DNA of 64,000 bases, from assembly GCF_958450345.1 (NCBI RefSeq), contig NC_088780.1:47484033-47548032 (forward strand). The letters are read 5' to 3'. The stretch comes from Calliphora vicina. Lineage: Eukaryota; Arthropoda; Insecta; Diptera; Calliphoridae. A program made the position numbers and the translations under genes. Below the pieces are notes generated by a model, which saw nothing but the letters and a program-made list of their open reading frames with translations, had not been told where the DNA came from and searched no databases. Below are positions 21,546 to 33,829 of the stretch, in pieces (the stretch's first letter is position 1; each line of letters opens with the position of its first letter).

Positions 21546-23640
21546 TAAACATTTTAAAAAATTACTCATTTTAAGTCATACAACAAAGAATTCCTCCCTA
21601 CTATTTAAAATATAGTCTAATATATAAACCTAAATAAATATTTCTTTTAAACCATGTTGCTGAATGTCATATATTTCGATCATATCTAGAAATACCTAAC
21701 AAATATTTGTAAATAACTCTAACGTTATCAACATTAAAACCATTATTTTAGCATATTGTAGGCGTAATTACCTTTAAGCTAAATGTTTCTATCAAAATAC
21801 TTCAAACGTCTTTTTTAGAAACCAAATTGAAGAAAAATAAATATATAAACGAAAAAAAAAAAATTAAAACAAAATCGATTTCATGACCACATGACAAATA
21901 ATTCAATTTAAAAACGAGCACATACCTACAGCATCCAATGACTGTGAACAACTTTGCTCCACACTGCACCACCATACCGCTGCTAGTACTTCTTAACCTC
22001 TCCACTCAGACTCAACTCATTCATATTCACTGCATACAATGTATGGTATGACAAACATTTTGTCTAGTTGTTGTTATTCATATTCATGTTTGACAAACTA
22101 AATATTTTATTTTATTTTTTTTAAATCTGGTTATGAAAAAATATATTTTCTTCTTAATGACTTGTTATTTTTTCCTTTTTTTTGTATATATTTTAAAAGA
22201 TCTAGAGCACTGATAAAATATTTTTTCATATTAATTGATACAATATGAATATTTTTTTCATATTTATTAATATTTTATTTCTTTTTTTAAATTTTTTACT
22301 TCTTAAATACCGCAATAAATTTATGAATTATTAATAAAATTGGTATTTTCATTTTAATTGAATGAATATTAGTTTTTTTTTATATTAAGAAATAAGTATG
22401 AGTGTATGTATAGTAGGGCGCTGCTTATTTAACTTTTTGATTTTTGATGCTCTTAAGATCTAAAATTGTTCTTTGTGGTGTAAAAATTTGCGCAAAAATA
22501 TTGTTTAGAAGATGCACATTTTATTTTAAGTTTCGTGTTTTGTGTCAAAGTAGCAAAATTTTCAAAGAATTTCAAAAATGAATAAAACAATCCGGCCCTA
22601 ATACCCTACACTGAGTATAAAATAGTTCCCTTTTCCCATTTTTCGTTCGTGAACTTTGTTCACATGAAAAAATTCTCCTTGTTGTGAATGGAATTTTGTA
22701 AACACTAAACAGCTGTTACGAACAAAATCAACTATTGTGAATGAAAAGTTCATGGAATATTACGATAGCAATTTTGACTTCGAGGAAAATGGATATTTCA
22801 TGGGAACATAAATTTTACATCTTTTTCGCTATAGGGGTGATTATTTCCTTTTCAATATAAAGAGTGAGTCAAAAAAAAAAACGTATATACACACTATTCC
22901 ATCCAAAACTTGTCCTTGGTACAACAAATTATTTTCACGTTAGCTTTTAAAAATATGTCAGATATTATCTATTCTAAATTATTAATTTTCAACTATTTGG
23001 TCAAAATCGAAATCAAAAAAAGCGCGTGATAAAATATTTATAACTTTTCCCAAAAAAATCCAATATTGACTTTCAAAAGATCTGAAGGTTTATCGACACA
23101 CTGTCAAAGCCATTAAACAGTACACAGTGGGGCAGAATCGAAATTTTATGGAAATAAATCTGACATTTATAAACGGTTGGTCCGATCGGAATAAAATCTG
23201 AAGAGGGCATAGCCAAGGATTATTAGAGTTTAAGTTATTACAAATGCTCCAGGGACGGCACTATGGGAGCCTTGGTCCGCCTTTTTAAATATATAGGGCA
23301 TACTGTTGGCATTATTTTGAATCTAATTGACATATTGAGATTGAAATTTTTTTTTGGAAGACCAAAAATTAACTCATCTAAACAAACAAAATTAGATCGG
23401 AATATGTGTGGATCAAATATAGCTCGGAAATTATAAGTGATGTTGAAAAAAATTGTTAATGGTTTTACCAATGATTGAGCACAATAATGTAAAATACTGC
23501 TTAGAATGCATTTAAAAGACGTACCAAAATTGGCTGCTAGAATGTCAGAACACTTTATTAGTGCGGAAAACTCGCGCAATTAGCGAAGGAACGTGACAAA
23601 TTTAAGTTGCAATCCGGGGATATGCTACTCTTCTTAGGTC
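21546..23640. other. Unassigned AT-rich sequence
   Basis: Mostly simple AT-rich DNA. A repeat A-like scrap AATACCCTACACTGAGTATAAAA lies near 22598-22622. A possible short minus-strand exon near 21936-21985 is described in the findings. No other gene or element recognised. Confidence 0.45.
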
Positions 23641-23649
23641 GGGAAGAAA

Positions 23650-24020
23650 ACAATATCCATAGCGATGGAGTTGAAATTCTCCTAAGTTGTAATGCTTCTA
23701 AGCTCTTATTAGCTGGAACAAATGAATGTATAATGAGAGCAAGATTTTACTCCAGATATGCAATCGAAACTTGATGATTTGGTTGTCCACTCAGCGAATG
23801 TTGGTCTTAAAATTAACACAAGAAAAACAAAGGCAAGGAAAATAAGATTCGCAAAAAACAACAACCAGCAAAGAGCAGGTAGAGTTTGTTATCAAATTCT
23901 GCTACGTGTGAAGCATGGTTCCATCAGTAAATAATAGTGCAAGATCAGACATTGAACATAGGATTGTTAAGGTAAACAGTGCGTTTTTTCAACTGCGAAA
24001 TATTTGGAAATTAACCATTA
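23650..24020 (+). pseudogene. Non-LTR reverse transcriptase relic
   Basis: The reading MQSKLDDLVVHSANVGLKIN followed by TRKTKARKIRF, then (after damage) SARSDIEHRIVKVNSAFFQLRNIWK, matches the end of the reverse-transcriptase domain of insect non-LTR elements (consensus LxxLxxxAxxxGLKxNxxKTKxM, then DxxxRIxKAxxAFxxLxxIW). The YADD catalytic box would lie just upstream and was not recognised. Heavily decayed; the clade cannot be assigned by eye. Confidence 0.6.
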
Positions 24021-24029
24021 TATCTGTCA

Positions 24030-24135
24030 ATATTGAGATATTTTGGATGCGTGTAACTTTATATAGAGACGAGTTAAATGTTAGCAGGTTATTTTTATTT
24101 TATTAGGAATTTTTTTCGTGAAAAAAATTTAGCAA
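24030..24135 (+). repeat. Repeat D fragment
   Basis: ATTTTGGATGCGTGTAACTT followed by TAGAGACGAGTTAAATGTTA and CAGGTTATTTTTATTTTATT corresponds to the minus strand of 34080-34165. It directly abuts the reverse-transcriptase relic. Confidence 0.6.
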
Positions 24136-24162
24136 AATAAAACAAAGATATATCCCTTGAAC

Positions 24163-25410
24163 TACTTAACCAGTGTTGCCAGTTTAGCCTTTTTGAGGCT
24201 AAATTTAGCCTTTTTATTTACTCTTTAGCCTCGAAATTTTGGTTTTAGCTTCGAGGCTTTTTTCTAGCCTTTTCTCAATTTCAAAATAGCCTTTTTTGAA
24301 ATTAAAAAAGGCTAAAAAATTCGAGACTAAAGAGTAAATAAAAAGGCAAAATTTATATTTGTGAACCATTTCCATATTAATTCATTACTGATTTTCATTT
24401 AGCTTTTCAACATACTCAAGAATTGTGCAGTATTAAAAGAACAAATAACAATTGCCAATATCAAGTGGTTCAAAATGAAATAGAGTATTTTATATCTGAA
24501 AGCTTAAATGTCTAGCAAATTCTCTTTCAAGACAAAATTGTTATTACACATTATATTCATCATTATGTAATGGACAAGAGCACCACAAACTCTTGAAGGC
24601 TTGTGATACTCGATGGCGATCAATAGCCGTTAAACGTCTTGTGGATCTATGCTTCGAGTTAAAACCCATTTTGTTTTAATTTCGTCAAACCAGCAATTCT
24701 TTTAAGTAATTAATTCACTGATTATAATTTGGCGTACCATCTTTTTTTAAAACCAGTATTGCACAAAGTACAAAAAGTAAATAAATCATTTGCTGTTTTC
24801 TGATTTAAAATTCAAGGAATTTGATCCATTATCGTCGCCAATTGAAAATTGTTTAATGTTTTTGACACATTTTTCATACTAGTTTGATGAATGAGAGATA
24901 AAATAAAGAACGTTTTAATTAGTGAAGATTATGACAAAAATAATACGACAAATTAAACTAATTGAGCAATTGCGACAAAGATTACCATATGAAAACTCTA
25001 CGCAAAATCAATTTTTTTCCCGTTGATAATAAAGTAGTAAAACCAAAAAAAATATATTATGTCATATTGATAGTGAAAAATTAAAGTTCTAATAAAATTA
25101 CGAAGCTTAAGGCTCAGGGGCAGAATATATTAAACTACAAATGGACAAATATAGAACCAACAATGTCCATTTTCTGACATGGTTAATCTAGTATTTAACT
25201 TTGTAGTACTTCCTTTAAGTAAAGCAGATGAATTTTATGAACATATTTTCTAATTTTTTATTTAAAAATAAATATAAACCAAAATTCTTAATTTATAATA
25301 TTTTAGCTTTTTTTTGGCTTTTTTTCTAAAGCGGTTTAGCTTTTTCTGGCCTTTTTTTGAAGCCAATATAACTTCTTTTTTCGCCAGCTCCTGGCAACAC
25401 TGTACTTAAC
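24163..25410 (+). mobile_element. hAT-family element, copy 2 (CAGTGTTGCCAG termini)
   Basis: Element 24171-25402 (1232 bp), opposite orientation to copy 1. Perfect 8-bp duplication TACTTAAC (24163-24170 and 25403-25410). Perfect terminal CAGTGTTGCCAG. The best transposase scrap of the family is here at about 24571-24800 on the plus strand: GQEHHKLLKACDTRWRSI, AVKRLVDLCFELKPIL, then after stops LKPVLHKVQKVNKSFAVF. In hAT proteins this is the TRW block and the following segment of the interrupted catalytic core. Stops are frequent. The N-terminal zinc finger and C-terminal dimerisation region are absent, so it was non-autonomous or decayed. Confidence 0.92.
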
Positions 25411-25419
25411 AGAGATTAA

Positions 25420-26045
25420 TTACATATATGGGGCATTTCATGTCAAGTGAACCAACTTTTGAAATCGATGTCTTCCGATCAGGATGAATTTTTCAACAAG
25501 ATCGGTCAAGAACTCTCTGATCTGACATTTTGGCCAAGCAGGTGTTTTTTCTTATCCATGTAACTTATTACCTATTGTTCTTAGCAAAATGTGTCCCAAA
25601 TAGTTTCGAAAAAAGTATTAAAAAAAAAAATTTTAATATTTTTTTTCAGAAATCAAAAACTTTTTTGGTTTTTTTTTCAAAATGGGCCGTTTTTTTAAAA
25701 AAAGATAAAGCTTAGATATTTTCTTTGAAGACCTATTAGGTCGCTTAGTGAAATGCCAGTGGGATAAATATTTTGTAACTCAAAACATAAAATTTTTTAC
25801 TTTTTTGCCAAATCAAAAACTTTGTTGACTTTTTTTTCATTTATTTTTTAGCTCAAACAAAAGGTGAGATATTTTCTTGAACACCCTTTTGGTCGCTTAG
25901 AGGGATGCGAGTGGGGGATAACTATCAAAATAAATATTTTGTAACTCAAACAAAAGCTGAGATATTTTCCTTGTAGACCCTTTTGGTCGTTTAGTGGGAT
26001 GCGAGATATCTATCAAAATAAATATTTTGTAACTCAAGACATACA
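25420..26045 (+). repeat. Repeat G with three internal repeats
   Basis: Begins GGGGCATTTCATGTCAAGTG. From 25714 it contains three diverged copies of a block AGATATTTTC...TTTTGGTCGCTTAG...GGGATGCGAG...TATTTTGTAACTCAA (about 25714, 25866, 25960). Non-coding; element class unknown. It ends where repeat B begins. Confidence 0.55.
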
Positions 26046-26049
26046 ATTT

Positions 26050-26563
26050 TTGACTTTAAAAAAGTATAAAAGATATGGATAGCGAAGTCGATATAGCCAT
26101 GCCCGTCTGTCCCCAAATAACTTACATACATGATTCATATATCAATATATCAAGAATTTTTCTGGCTCGGTTTCTATTAAAATAAAATCGGCCCACAAAT
26201 GGCTGAGATATAAGGAAAAAACCGGGACAACCTCGATTTTTACCCAATTTTTGATCTATATCTGGATTACTAAGTCATTAATATATACAATATGGATATC
26301 TAATGATAGATATTTCAAAGTCCATTGCAACGATGTGTATAAGGCTATAGTAAGTTGGACCTACAATGGGTCAAAATCGGGAAAAATATTTTTCCAAAAT
26401 TTTTTTTTTTTAAAAATTAAAAAACAATTTGAATAAATTTTTTTTTTTTAAAAATTTAAAAACAATTTAAAAAATATTTAATTTTGTTTAAATATTAATA
26501 TTTAAAAAAATATATTTTTAAGTATAATTTCGGTAGAGCCAAATATAGCTCTCTTACTTGTTT
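26050..26563 (+). mobile_element. DINE-1-like repeat B
   Basis: Shortened 5' end (GTATAAAAGATATGGATAGC, CCGTCTGTCC), full middle (GGCCCACAAATGGCTGAGAT, TATCTGGATTACTAAG) and a 3' end GCTCTCTTACTTGTTTAA. The terminal stem reads GGTAGAGCC-AAATATAGC, decayed. Non-coding. Confidence 0.8.
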
Positions 26564-29500
26564 AATGTGAGGTGTCGTGTAATTTAGTATCGTTCAACTT
26601 TGATATATTTGGCGAGCCGCACTGACATTTTCATGTAAACATTTTCATTGGATTTAAAGTTTGAGCTTTATCATTACGCTAATGAACTCAGTATTTTCTG
26701 ATAAGTATTCTGAAGCAAAATGGCATGCAACTGAAAACCGAAACCGATTTGTTTCGTTTGTAATCCACATCTAGCAATTATTAAAATTGAGGAGGTCCAT
26801 AACAAAACGCAATCATTAAATTTTATAAGTTTCTCGTTGTTCTGACTGAATCCAATTCTACACATCGAAATCGATGTAACTATTGGTTATGGGTTTTCGA
26901 TGTACATCAGGTAAATTTAATACAAGAAATATTTTAGAAATATTGCTACTTTTAGCCAAAATTCGAAATATCAAATAAAATATGCAACTTCCAAAAGTTA
27001 TCAGATTATTAATGAAAGTGCAAAATAAGAATAACCCTAATATTCAGCATACATTGTTGCATTTATATACATAAGTAATAATTGGGTGAAATTTATGTTT
27101 GTTATTGTTGCATTTATTTAAAGTCGGCTTAAGTTTGAAATTGTATTTAAATACATATAATTGAAAGTGTATTTTATAATCGGCGGTCTTTTGTATGATT
27201 GAACAAAAAAATCAAAGTGATGTTATTTGAATGGTTAGACACAAAAAAAAATAAACAGTTGTACTTAAAAATGTTTTCTAATATTTAATGACTTTTAAGT
27301 TTAATAAATAATTTTAACTAGACATTTGAAATAATTGCTGTGTTCCTGTATTGGCGAGATTTACTGGTTTTAGTCAGAATGTAAACACCATTTCCCAGCG
27401 GAAACAAGAGACTGGTGTTATCAATTTTTTTTTGGTTTATCATCATACAATTTCTTTACTCTGCAGCACAGAAATTTGTTGGTGAATTACAAAAAGCTCT
27501 TCATTAAAATTACAAAATTTTTCAATAATTTTCTATTTTCAATTTCAATAATGTCTATTCATAAATCATATTTACAAACCCGTAACATACACCTGCATCT
27601 ATATAGGAAAAAAACTCTTACGATTTCAAATATTTATTGAAACATTTATTTTTTGTTTGGGAAAACCAAACAAAATATTTCCTCGCCCATTATTTCGCAA
27701 CTATTTTATTTGTGACTCATGAAACAATTTTTGTTATTTATTTAGCTTTGAGTTTAAAACGCATTGTTTTCGCTTTGTTCTTAATGCAGCAGCCGTAGTT
27801 TTTCTATAATTTATTACGTAAAAATATTGACTTTTTAGAGATACTTTTTTATTATTGTTGTTGTAGTAATAACAACACAAAAATTCCTTTGTATTCCATT
27901 AAGAATTTGCAATTATGAACAAAGTTTTACTTTGTTATTTTTTTTGCGTTTTTCTTCAATCAAATGTGTTTGGCTGTGTGTTTAAAAAAAAAATAATAAT
28001 AACAATACACTGACATAACCCCTTATATGTAACACATCAAATAGTCATATGTGCATACGCTGTCATTCGTATGTAAGCAGTTATACAGACGCATGAAACA
28101 AACAATGGAATGATATTTTTTTTATTCTGCACTTTTAATCTCCTTAAATACATACGTTTGTTTAACTTGGTATGTGCTACAGAATGGTTGATATTTTATG
28201 TTTGTTGTCTGGTTATTTTCACTACGAATAATTCAGTACTTAAGAAATTTCATAGGCTTATACTGGTATAATCTTTTTTTAATCACTCCTGGTCGAAATA
28301 AGTAACATGTCCCCCCCCATTTTCTTGGCCTTATATTTATATTGTAAATGATTAATAACATAGGTTCTATACGCAGAGAAAAAATATAGTTGTACATTAG
28401 GTATATAACTATTGACAATTTTTGCAAATATGCAAATTAGCATAGCATAGTCGAATAGAGCATTAAAAAATATAAAAAACCACGGTATTATTTTTTCGCG
28501 ATTTTTAAAAAAGTTCACGCACCAAACGCAATAAAGTTTTCATGAAATATTTTCAATTATTTTGAAATACAATATATTTTATTTTAATAATAACTGCGGG
28601 CATACTTCAAAAGATAATTTTTAAATAACACACTTTCAAAAAAAGTAATGAAATAATTTATATAATTTTTCAGAGAATAATAAGTTTGGTTTATTTTAGA
28701 AAAAGGTGTTGGTGCGTGATGTTTTTGATTCCAAATGACCTAAAAAAATGATTTTCATTACTTATACAACATTGGCCATCACGTGATGGTATGCCAAAAA
28801 TTCCGCCAAAATTAGTTATATGCATATTGTACATGTTTACTGAAACAATTTCAACATTGTTATGAGTTTTTTAACAATATTATAGTCACGGTAAATATTT
28901 ACATGATTGTGTTAGCCATAATATGGTTAATTTACGATTCACATGATTGTATCAATCATATATATGGTTACAGTAAACAATTATATGTTTGCGACAATCA
29001 TTTTTATGATGAAGAACTTACCATATTATGTTGCTCTCGGCCTATGGATATCATAATCTGAGAACAACATTATGATATATTGATTCATTAAAATTTTAGC
29101 TCTTGAGAATGACTCTTGTACCGCACTTATAAATAGCCTCAAAAGTAGAATAAATGACAAATTTTTTGCCACCAAAGTTAACAGCATTTTGAAAAAATTT
29201 CGCCTAATGAACTTTTAAGACTGAAGTATAAGACTTTTTTAAAACAGCGGTCAGCTATTTAGAAAATTGTTTTTTAAAAAAATAGCATATTTAAAATTAA
29301 AAAAAAAGTATTTTCTTGGGAACATTTACAAAAACTTCCGCAAAACCTTCAAATATCTGAAGAAATAAATAACGATAAACAATACATATATAGATTACTG
29401 CAGCCTTCGTGAAGTTTATAAACAAATACCAAGAGATTTGTCAAATAATATGGTCCTATTTTAAACCAAAGGTGAAAGGAATGAATTCGAGAATTTAAGA
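26564..29500. other. Unassigned AT-rich sequence
   Basis: No gene recognised. 28860-29060 has several related short blocks (ACATGATTGT, ATATGGTTA, CAACATTATGA) in both orientations and may be a decayed MITE. Confidence 0.45.
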
Positions 29501-29519
29501 AAAGTTGTATGTTTCTAAT

Positions 29520-29655
29520 TTTCAATACCAGTAAGCAAAGCTTTTTGTGAAAGAGTTTTTACTATTTTAAACAATCTTTATACCAAAGAAAGAAACCGAA
29601 TGTCATTCGACCTTATTAGAGCTGACATATTAATACGAACAAATTTATAGTAAAG
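29520..29655 (+). pseudogene. hAT transposase C-terminal dimerisation-domain relic
   Basis: One frame reads FSIPVSKAFCERVFTILNNL followed by YTKERNRMSFDLIRADILIR and ends TNL-stop. This is the hAT dimerisation domain (consensus LxxPxSxAxxERxFSxxxxxxTxxRNxLxxxxxxxLxxxxxN). Only this end is readable; upstream sequence is too decayed. The arrangement AFCERVF plus RNRMS is well conserved, so the family call is firm. Not adjacent to any hAT terminus that I could see. Confidence 0.75.
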
Positions 29656-30486
29656 ATTTTCAAAATTGTTTACAAACCTCTAGGTTTGGAATTGGCCAAA
29701 ATCCGTAAGCTCAAAATCGAAATAAAGTGGCAGAGTTTTTAGTATTTAATAATATAAATACGGACTGAACCGAACAAATTTAAGTTTAGTTAAATAAATT
29801 TTAAGGAATGATATGAAAATATTTAATTGTGATTCTAAATTTTTAAAATTAACACAATGCTAAAAAAACACCTATTGTAAGAACTTCAAAAACGACCAAG
29901 TGGGGTTTGTAGACCCCCGTTTTCAAAGATTTTGAAACACCCTAACAATTTTGAGTTATTTTGAAGTAACTGTTTTACGATATGTCGTAGTACTTTAGTA
30001 AAACATTTTTAGACAGACAAATTTTAAACAGTTATAGAAAGGCAAAGAATTAAGCTTTCATAAAATGTATTTTCTATGAAAACCAATTTTTTTTTGTACA
30101 ATGTTTTAAAGAAATTTTTATATAGAACAAACGAGACATTACTTGTTAAAATCGGTTTAAATTTGCAAAAGTTTTTAAAATTCGAAAAAATTTACTTGAA
30201 AAATTAAAAACTCTACAAATATTTTATTAAAAAATGTATTAATGAAAAGTTGAATAAAACCATGTTTTGTTAAAAACTAAATTTTCTTTATACATTGAAA
30301 TATAAAAAAGGCAATAAAAAAAAGCTACTTAAAATAAAAAAGTTGATGAATCTAGTTTTTTTTAGATATTCTTAACAAAAACAATACTTATAACTTACAA
30401 ATATATCAAAAAATGCATCACATTTTAAAGCGTAATAAATTTTCTTTCTAAACCCGTTAAAAAACTAAAATCGAACAAAAACTGAC

Positions 30487-30754
30487 TAAGGCCCTAATTT
30501 TGTAAATCACGTCACCAAAGTGATATTTATGTGCAAACAAAAACAACAATTCACACATTTCAAAAATTTGTTTTTGTTTTATGTACAAATTGTGAACCAA
30601 ACAAACGCACAAAAATTCAAGCGTTGATTTGCCTTTCATAATTTGAAAATTGTGTACACAAAACAAAAACAAATTTTTAAAATGTGTGAATTGTTGTTTT
30701 TGCTTTGCACATAAACATCACTTTGGTGACGTGATTTACAAAATTAGGGCCTAA
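30487..30754. mobile_element. PIF/Harbinger-type MITE with TAA duplication
   Basis: Element 30490-30751 (262 bp). Inverted arms of about 100 bp begin GGCCCTAATTTTGTAAATC and match almost perfectly. Both sides are flanked by TAA (30487-30489 and 30752-30754), the TWA duplication typical of PIF/Harbinger. The 71-codon open frame here is a by-product of the palindrome. Confidence 0.85.
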
Positions 30755-31298
30755 GTTACTGGTCGATAAGTTGAGGAACGTCACTTAAAACGGTTTTTTA
30801 GAATAACTTCTGAATTTGAGAGTGTTCTGAAATTTTTTGACACAATTTGTAATGTACTCAACAAGACCAATAAACCACGCTTTGTAGTTTTCCAAGTTTT
30901 GTTTCTCACTGTAGCACCGTGTAATATAATTGATTACAATGGATAAAAATATATTTTAATAAAAATTATTTACACAAAACCAAAATTAATATTTTCTCTG
31001 TAATTTTTTTAATGTCCAGTTTTTTTTGTTTTGTCCAGCTTTTTAGACCCCTACACCACAGCATTGCAGATTTAACCTCATCTGTTGTCGATTTGTCACC
31101 ACACCATTTACGATTTGACACTCTGCGATGTTGGTTTGACACCGCCCTTTTTTTGACTTGGAATCATATAATACCTTCCCTTTCTAAATCCACCGTTATA
31201 TTTATAGCGATTAAAATATAGCATATAATACTTTAACTTCTCATTAATTTTACATTTATTTAACACAAAATGATTTTATAATATCTAAAGAAACTTAA

Positions 31299-32167
31299 AT
31301 GGTTATCAGTGTTGCCAGGAGCTGGCAAAAAAAGAAGCTATATTGACCTCAAAAAAAGGCCAGAAAAAGCTAAACCGCCTTTAAAAAAAGCCAAAAAAAA
31401 AGCTAAATTATTATAAATTAAAAATTTAGATTTACATTTATTTTTAAATAAAAAATTATAAAATATGTTAAAAAAATTCATCGGCATTACTTAAAGGAAG
31501 TACTAAAAAGTTAAATACTGATTAACCATATCAGAAAATGGACATTGTTAGTTCTATATTTGTCCCTTTATATTTTAAAATATTCTGCCTTAATCTTCGT
31601 AATTTCATTAGCAGTTTAATTTTTCACTATAAATATGACATAATATATTTTTTTGGTTTTACTATTTCAAGTGTATTATCAACGTATAAAAAATCGATTT
31701 TGAGAAGAGTTTTGATATGGTAATATTTGTTGCAATTAATTGAAATTAATTTAATTTGCCGTATTATTTTCAATTGGATACGATAATGAATCAAATACCT
31801 TGAAAGAGAATTTGCTAGATATTTTAACTTTCAGATATAAAATACTCTATTTCATTTTGAAGCACTTGATATTGGTAATTGTTATTTGTTCTTTTAATAC
31901 TGCACAATTCTTGAGTAAGTTGAAAAGATAAATGAAAAACAGTAATAAATTAAAATGAAAATGGCTTACAAATATAAATTCAGCCTTTTTATTTACTCTT
32001 TAGTCTCGAAATTTTTCCGCCTTTTTTAATTTCAAAAAAGGCTATTTTGAAATTAAAAAAAGGCTAGAAAAAAGCCACGAAGCTAAAACCAAAATTTCGA
32101 GGCTAAAGTGTAAATAAAAAGGCTAAATCTAGCCTCAAAAGGCTAAACTGGCAACACTGATGGTTAT
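31299..32167. mobile_element. hAT-family element, copy 3 (internal deletion)
   Basis: Element 31307-32159 (853 bp) with CAGTGTTGCCAG ends and perfect 8-bp duplication ATGGTTAT. Collinear with copy 1 but lacking about 390 bp of the interior, including the whole CDTRW transposase scrap. It is a deletion derivative that was still mobilised, since its target duplication is intact. Confidence 0.92.
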
Positions 32168-32189
32168 CGCTTCCACGAAATGTTATACT

Positions 32190-33195
32190 TGAATTCCTGA
32201 CAGTGAAATCCGGGTATTTCCCGAAAATTATTTTCGGGAATTGCCGGCAATTTTAATTTTTTTTCCTGGGAAAAATAGGAAAATTAAAATTAATTTAAAA
32301 AAAATTTAATATAACTTTGTTTTTATTTGATGAAAGTCTTGTTCCAAATTTAGAAATATTAGTAGAGATTTTGCACCCCATTAACGATACAGTAGAAGCA
32401 TTAAGCTGAAATGAAACCATTTTGCTGATAGGTGATGCTATAATGAACACTCTTTATGAACAGCTGTTATCTATAAATTCTACGATGTGTCTAAAAATGG
32501 TCTAGCAGCAGGCTTATGTCATGGATTCATTTTCTATAAACTTCTCAACATAATCAGCTAAACTATAATATAACAAAGCCAAATGTATGAACGCCTATTT
32601 GATCACAATGTTCCCTCAACTGTTGAAAGCGATGATGATGATGTTTCCGAAATACAAATGGAGCACAATTTTAAAAAAGAACTAGAATATTCAAATAAAC
32701 ATAAATATTTACGTCCGTAGTCATAAACAATTTTTAAATTTAAACCTCCGTTAGTCGCAATCATTTTTAATCGAGACTAGTCGCAATGTAACAAATTGAT
32801 ATCAATAAACGAAAGGCGCGTTTGAAAATAATCTCTTCACTTTTTATTTCGAATACATAAAAACAATATTAAATGCAAAGTATTTAAAATAATAATAAAA
32901 ATAAAATTGCATTATAAATATATGTTTATCAAAAAATGGCTTAAAACTTAGGGTATTTAAAAAAATATTCAACAACAAAAATTTTGCCTGTATCAACTAG
33001 ATCAGTTGCGAGTAACGGATGGTTAAAGAACGTTTTAAAATCAAATTTTATATGGAAATTTTGCTTTGAAACATTGTTTAAATTTAAAATCAAATTCTGA
33101 AGGAAGTATCAATCGCACAAAAAATTTAGATTGTTTTTATAATGCTTTACTGGCGATAAAGTCAACATCTGAGGAAAGGTAAAGAGTTCACATAT
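32190..33195 (+). pseudogene. hAT transposase relic, interrupted by a TTAA MITE
   Basis: Begins with a TTCCCGAAAATTATTTTCGGGAA palindromic stretch near 32210. From 32325 it reads DESLVPNLEILVEILHPIND, TVEALS-stop-NETILLIGD and AIMNTLYEQLLSIN, the hAT segment LxPxxxAxExLSxxxxxxLxxxxxxxxxLxxxL. After MITE P (32744-33022), KSNSEGSINR and FYNALLAIKSTSEER continue and resemble the segment near the dimerisation domain. Stops and frameshifts throughout. Shares CCCGGGAA-type ends with 40018-40675, possibly the same family. Confidence 0.6.
32740..33026. mobile_element. piggyBac-type MITE P (TTAA flanks), copy 2
   Basis: Element 32744-33022 (279 bp) between TTAA at 32740 and 33023. Ends are ACCTCCGTTAGTCGCAA and the complement CCATCCGTTACTCGCAA. 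Same family as 18571-18832, inverted, with an AT-rich insertion in the middle. Inserted into a hAT relic, as copy 1 also was. Confidence 0.88.
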
Positions 33196-33199
33196 TCAC

Positions 33200-33670
33200 A
33201 TATTGTATATTTCATTTCGGGTTATGGTAATGGATTAATTTTTCATCGCAAATAATGATACGGTGCAAAATGATTTTCTTTTATAGAGTTCAAGCATTAT
33301 TTCGGACATGCAAAATCATCAAGGTCTCTCGGCTTCAATTCGTATGGTTTAAAATTGCCCTACTTTTGGATGTATCCTGCGTTTCACAAACGTTTTGCGT
33401 TTTGCTTGTAACTCCCAATAATTTTACAAGCTGCTGTTGGGTTCATGGAGTACTGCCTCCAATTTTTTTGGATGGCCTGTTCAATATTTTTCTTCCGTGT
33501 CAAAATCAGCACTGCTGAACGCACGTTGCATGTTGCAACCGATGTAATATATTCAACATAAGCTTTGGCGGGCAATCGTTGTGATTCAGAGTCACATTTT
33601 TAAATTAAAGAAGTAACGCAAAACTTCCCGCCCATGACGATGCTTTGTTACGAAATTCGACAATAAAATT
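33200..33670 (-). pseudogene. mariner transposase N-terminal and first-catalytic-motif relic
   Basis: Minus-strand reading in several frames: NFRNKASSWAGSFALLL, then after damage KKIGGSTP / QQQLVKLLGVTSKTQ, then LHRIIICDEKLIHYHNPK. These match mariner FRNKASxxREVLLYFFNLKKS, QxxLAxxLGVTxxxxS and LHRIVTGDEKWIHYDNPK in order. The first catalytic aspartate (CDEK) survives. The same subfamily as the fragment at 37400-37633. The remainder of the core is absent downstream. Confidence 0.75.
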
Positions 33671-33829
33671 TCGGAGCGAAAAAAACTTTGTTGGGGGAAT
33701 AAATTACAGCATTTAAAATCACATATAAGTTATGTCAAAAGATAAGTAATCTATATGATACACCCAATATGTAACTTAATGATAAATATCACTAATTTCC
33801 TACTCTGCAAAGCACCTGGCTTGTAATTC

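Noticed and set aside
30457..30672. 71-codon minus-strand frame
   Set aside because: Product of the Harbinger-type palindrome at 30490-30751.
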